Shown here: one piece after another, positions 6,190 to 6,824 of the stretch
How the letters are laid out: each line of letters opens with the position of its first letter
Position numbering within the stretch: the first letter of the stretch is position 1
Source of the DNA: Pseudomonadota bacterium
GTDB lineage: Bacteria > Pseudomonadota > Alphaproteobacteria > Caulobacterales > Caulobacteraceae
Direction of reading: 5' to 3'
NCBI GenBank assembly: GCA_023445955.1
Contig: JAEXJH010000184.1
Coordinates: forward strand, 1 to 6,824
Length of the DNA: 6,824 nt
Translations under genes and position numbers: made by a program
The notes under the pieces: generated by a model
The model's database searches: none
Seen by the model: the letters and a program-made list of their open reading frames with translations, nothing else
Told to the model about the DNA's origin: nothing

Positions 6190-6824
6190 GCTCGCTCCGC
6201 CAGGACCTGAGACAGTCGGCCCCGCCGGCCACGCGTCACGCGCCAGGTCCGGCCGTCGGCCATCACCACCTCGGCGTCGCCGTTCGAGAGGGCCGTCACC
6301 GTCCGCACGCCGGCCGCCGCGACGATGGTCCGGCGATGGATGCGCACGAACCGGGCAGGATCGAGCCGGCCTTCCAGGTCGTCCAGCGTCCGCCGCACCA
6401 GGTGGGTGACGCCGCCGGCGCGGATCGCCTGGTAATTGCCCTGGCTCTCGATCCAGTCGATGTCTTCCGGCGGGATGACCAAGGTGCGGCCGCGCTCGCT
6501 GAACACCAGGCCCTGCGGCGCCGCCCGGTCCCGCCGAGCCAGCAGGACCAGGCCCAGAAATACCGACAGGCCGAAAACCAGCAGCACGAAGTTGGCCTCC
6601 AGCTCTTGGCGGACATCGTGCAGGGTCGGGGCGGGGCGGCCGTCCAGAAGCCAGGCCTCCAGCAGGCACGAGACGACGATCAGCAAGAACGCCAGGGCCA
6701 GCACGCCCAGCCCGCGCACCCGGTTTCCGGCCCGGGCCAGCGCCAGAACCGCCGGCGTCGCTGCCGCGCCCAGGGCGCCGGCGGCCAGCAGTCGCGTCAC
6801 CTCGCGCAGCCACGGCGGCGGAAC
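6186..6824 (-). CDS. Membrane-anchored LytTR-family DNA-binding regulator (5' end beyond the window)
   Basis: The visible part is 212 residues. A GTG at 6800 gives 204 residues, but the frame stays open to the window edge and the residues before it (VPPPWLRE) look like real protein, so the true start probably lies to the right. Numbering from the GTG, hydrophobic segments at about 4-23, 30-52 and 71-89 look like transmembrane helices, probably the last of a four-helix membrane domain. The LytTR domain covers about 98-202, with hallmark stretches DIDWIESQGNYQAI (113-126), HLVRRTLDDLEGRL (133-146) and FVRIHRR (151-157). LytTR domains bind DNA through beta strands, usually as response regulators; here a membrane domain replaces the receiver. 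The signal and target genes cannot be told. It converges on the GH5 gene and its TAG overlaps that gene's stop, so it is a separate unit. Confidence 0.88.
   Translation of the reverse strand, partial: VPPPWLREVTRLLAAGALGAAATPAVLALARAGNRVRGLGVLALAFLLIVVSCLLEAWLLDGRPAPTLHDVRQELEANFVLLVFGLSVFLGLVLLARRDRAAPQGLVFSERGRTLVIPPEDIDWIESQGNYQAIRAGGVTHLVRRTLDDLEGRLDPARFVRIHRRTIVAAAGVRTVTALSNGDAEVVMADGRTWRVTRGRRGRLSQVLAERA

Noticed and set aside
5041..6813. A 590-codon minus-strand frame opposite GH5 and running across the LytTR gene
   Set aside because: It has the same shadow composition. It covers two genes with clear domains in other frames, and its residues match no domain.

Overview
The window is ordinary-looking chromosome from a GC-rich bacterium. 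Third codon positions are almost all G or C, and long stop-free shadow frames run opposite the real genes. The gene types point to an alphaproteobacterium, most likely a Caulobacter-like member of the Caulobacterales: a PutA without a DNA-binding domain, a membrane-anchored LytTR regulator and a Tat-exported GH5 glycosidase. This placement is inferred from gene style and was not tested by a database search.

Layout: 1-332 has no gene I can support and holds many inverted repeats in front of putA. 333-3431 (+) is putA, the bifunctional proline dehydrogenase / pyrroline-5-carboxylate dehydrogenase that oxidises proline to glutamate. A clear intrinsic terminator (3469-3495) follows. 3500-4873 (+) is an exported alpha/beta hydrolase with an added N-terminal domain. 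4870-6189 (+) is a GH5 endo-mannanase-like enzyme with a twin-arginine signal; its ATG overlaps the hydrolase stop as ATGA. 6186-6824 (-) is the C-terminal part of a membrane-bound LytTR transcription regulator that runs off the right edge. It converges on the mannanase gene, and the two stop codons share one CTAG palindrome.

The genes form three units. putA stands alone between a complex leader and its terminator. The hydrolase and the GH5 enzyme form a tightly coupled two-gene unit that probably works outside the cytoplasm, perhaps on mannan-type polysaccharide and its ester substituents (inference). The LytTR gene belongs to a separate, leftward unit.

I see no mobile element, CRISPR array, tRNA, rRNA or clearly new multi-gene system. 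The points most worth a second look are regulatory: the terminator whose 3' arm carries the Shine-Dalgarno sequence of the next gene, the alternating half-site series and competing hairpins upstream of putA, and the CTAG stop overlap.
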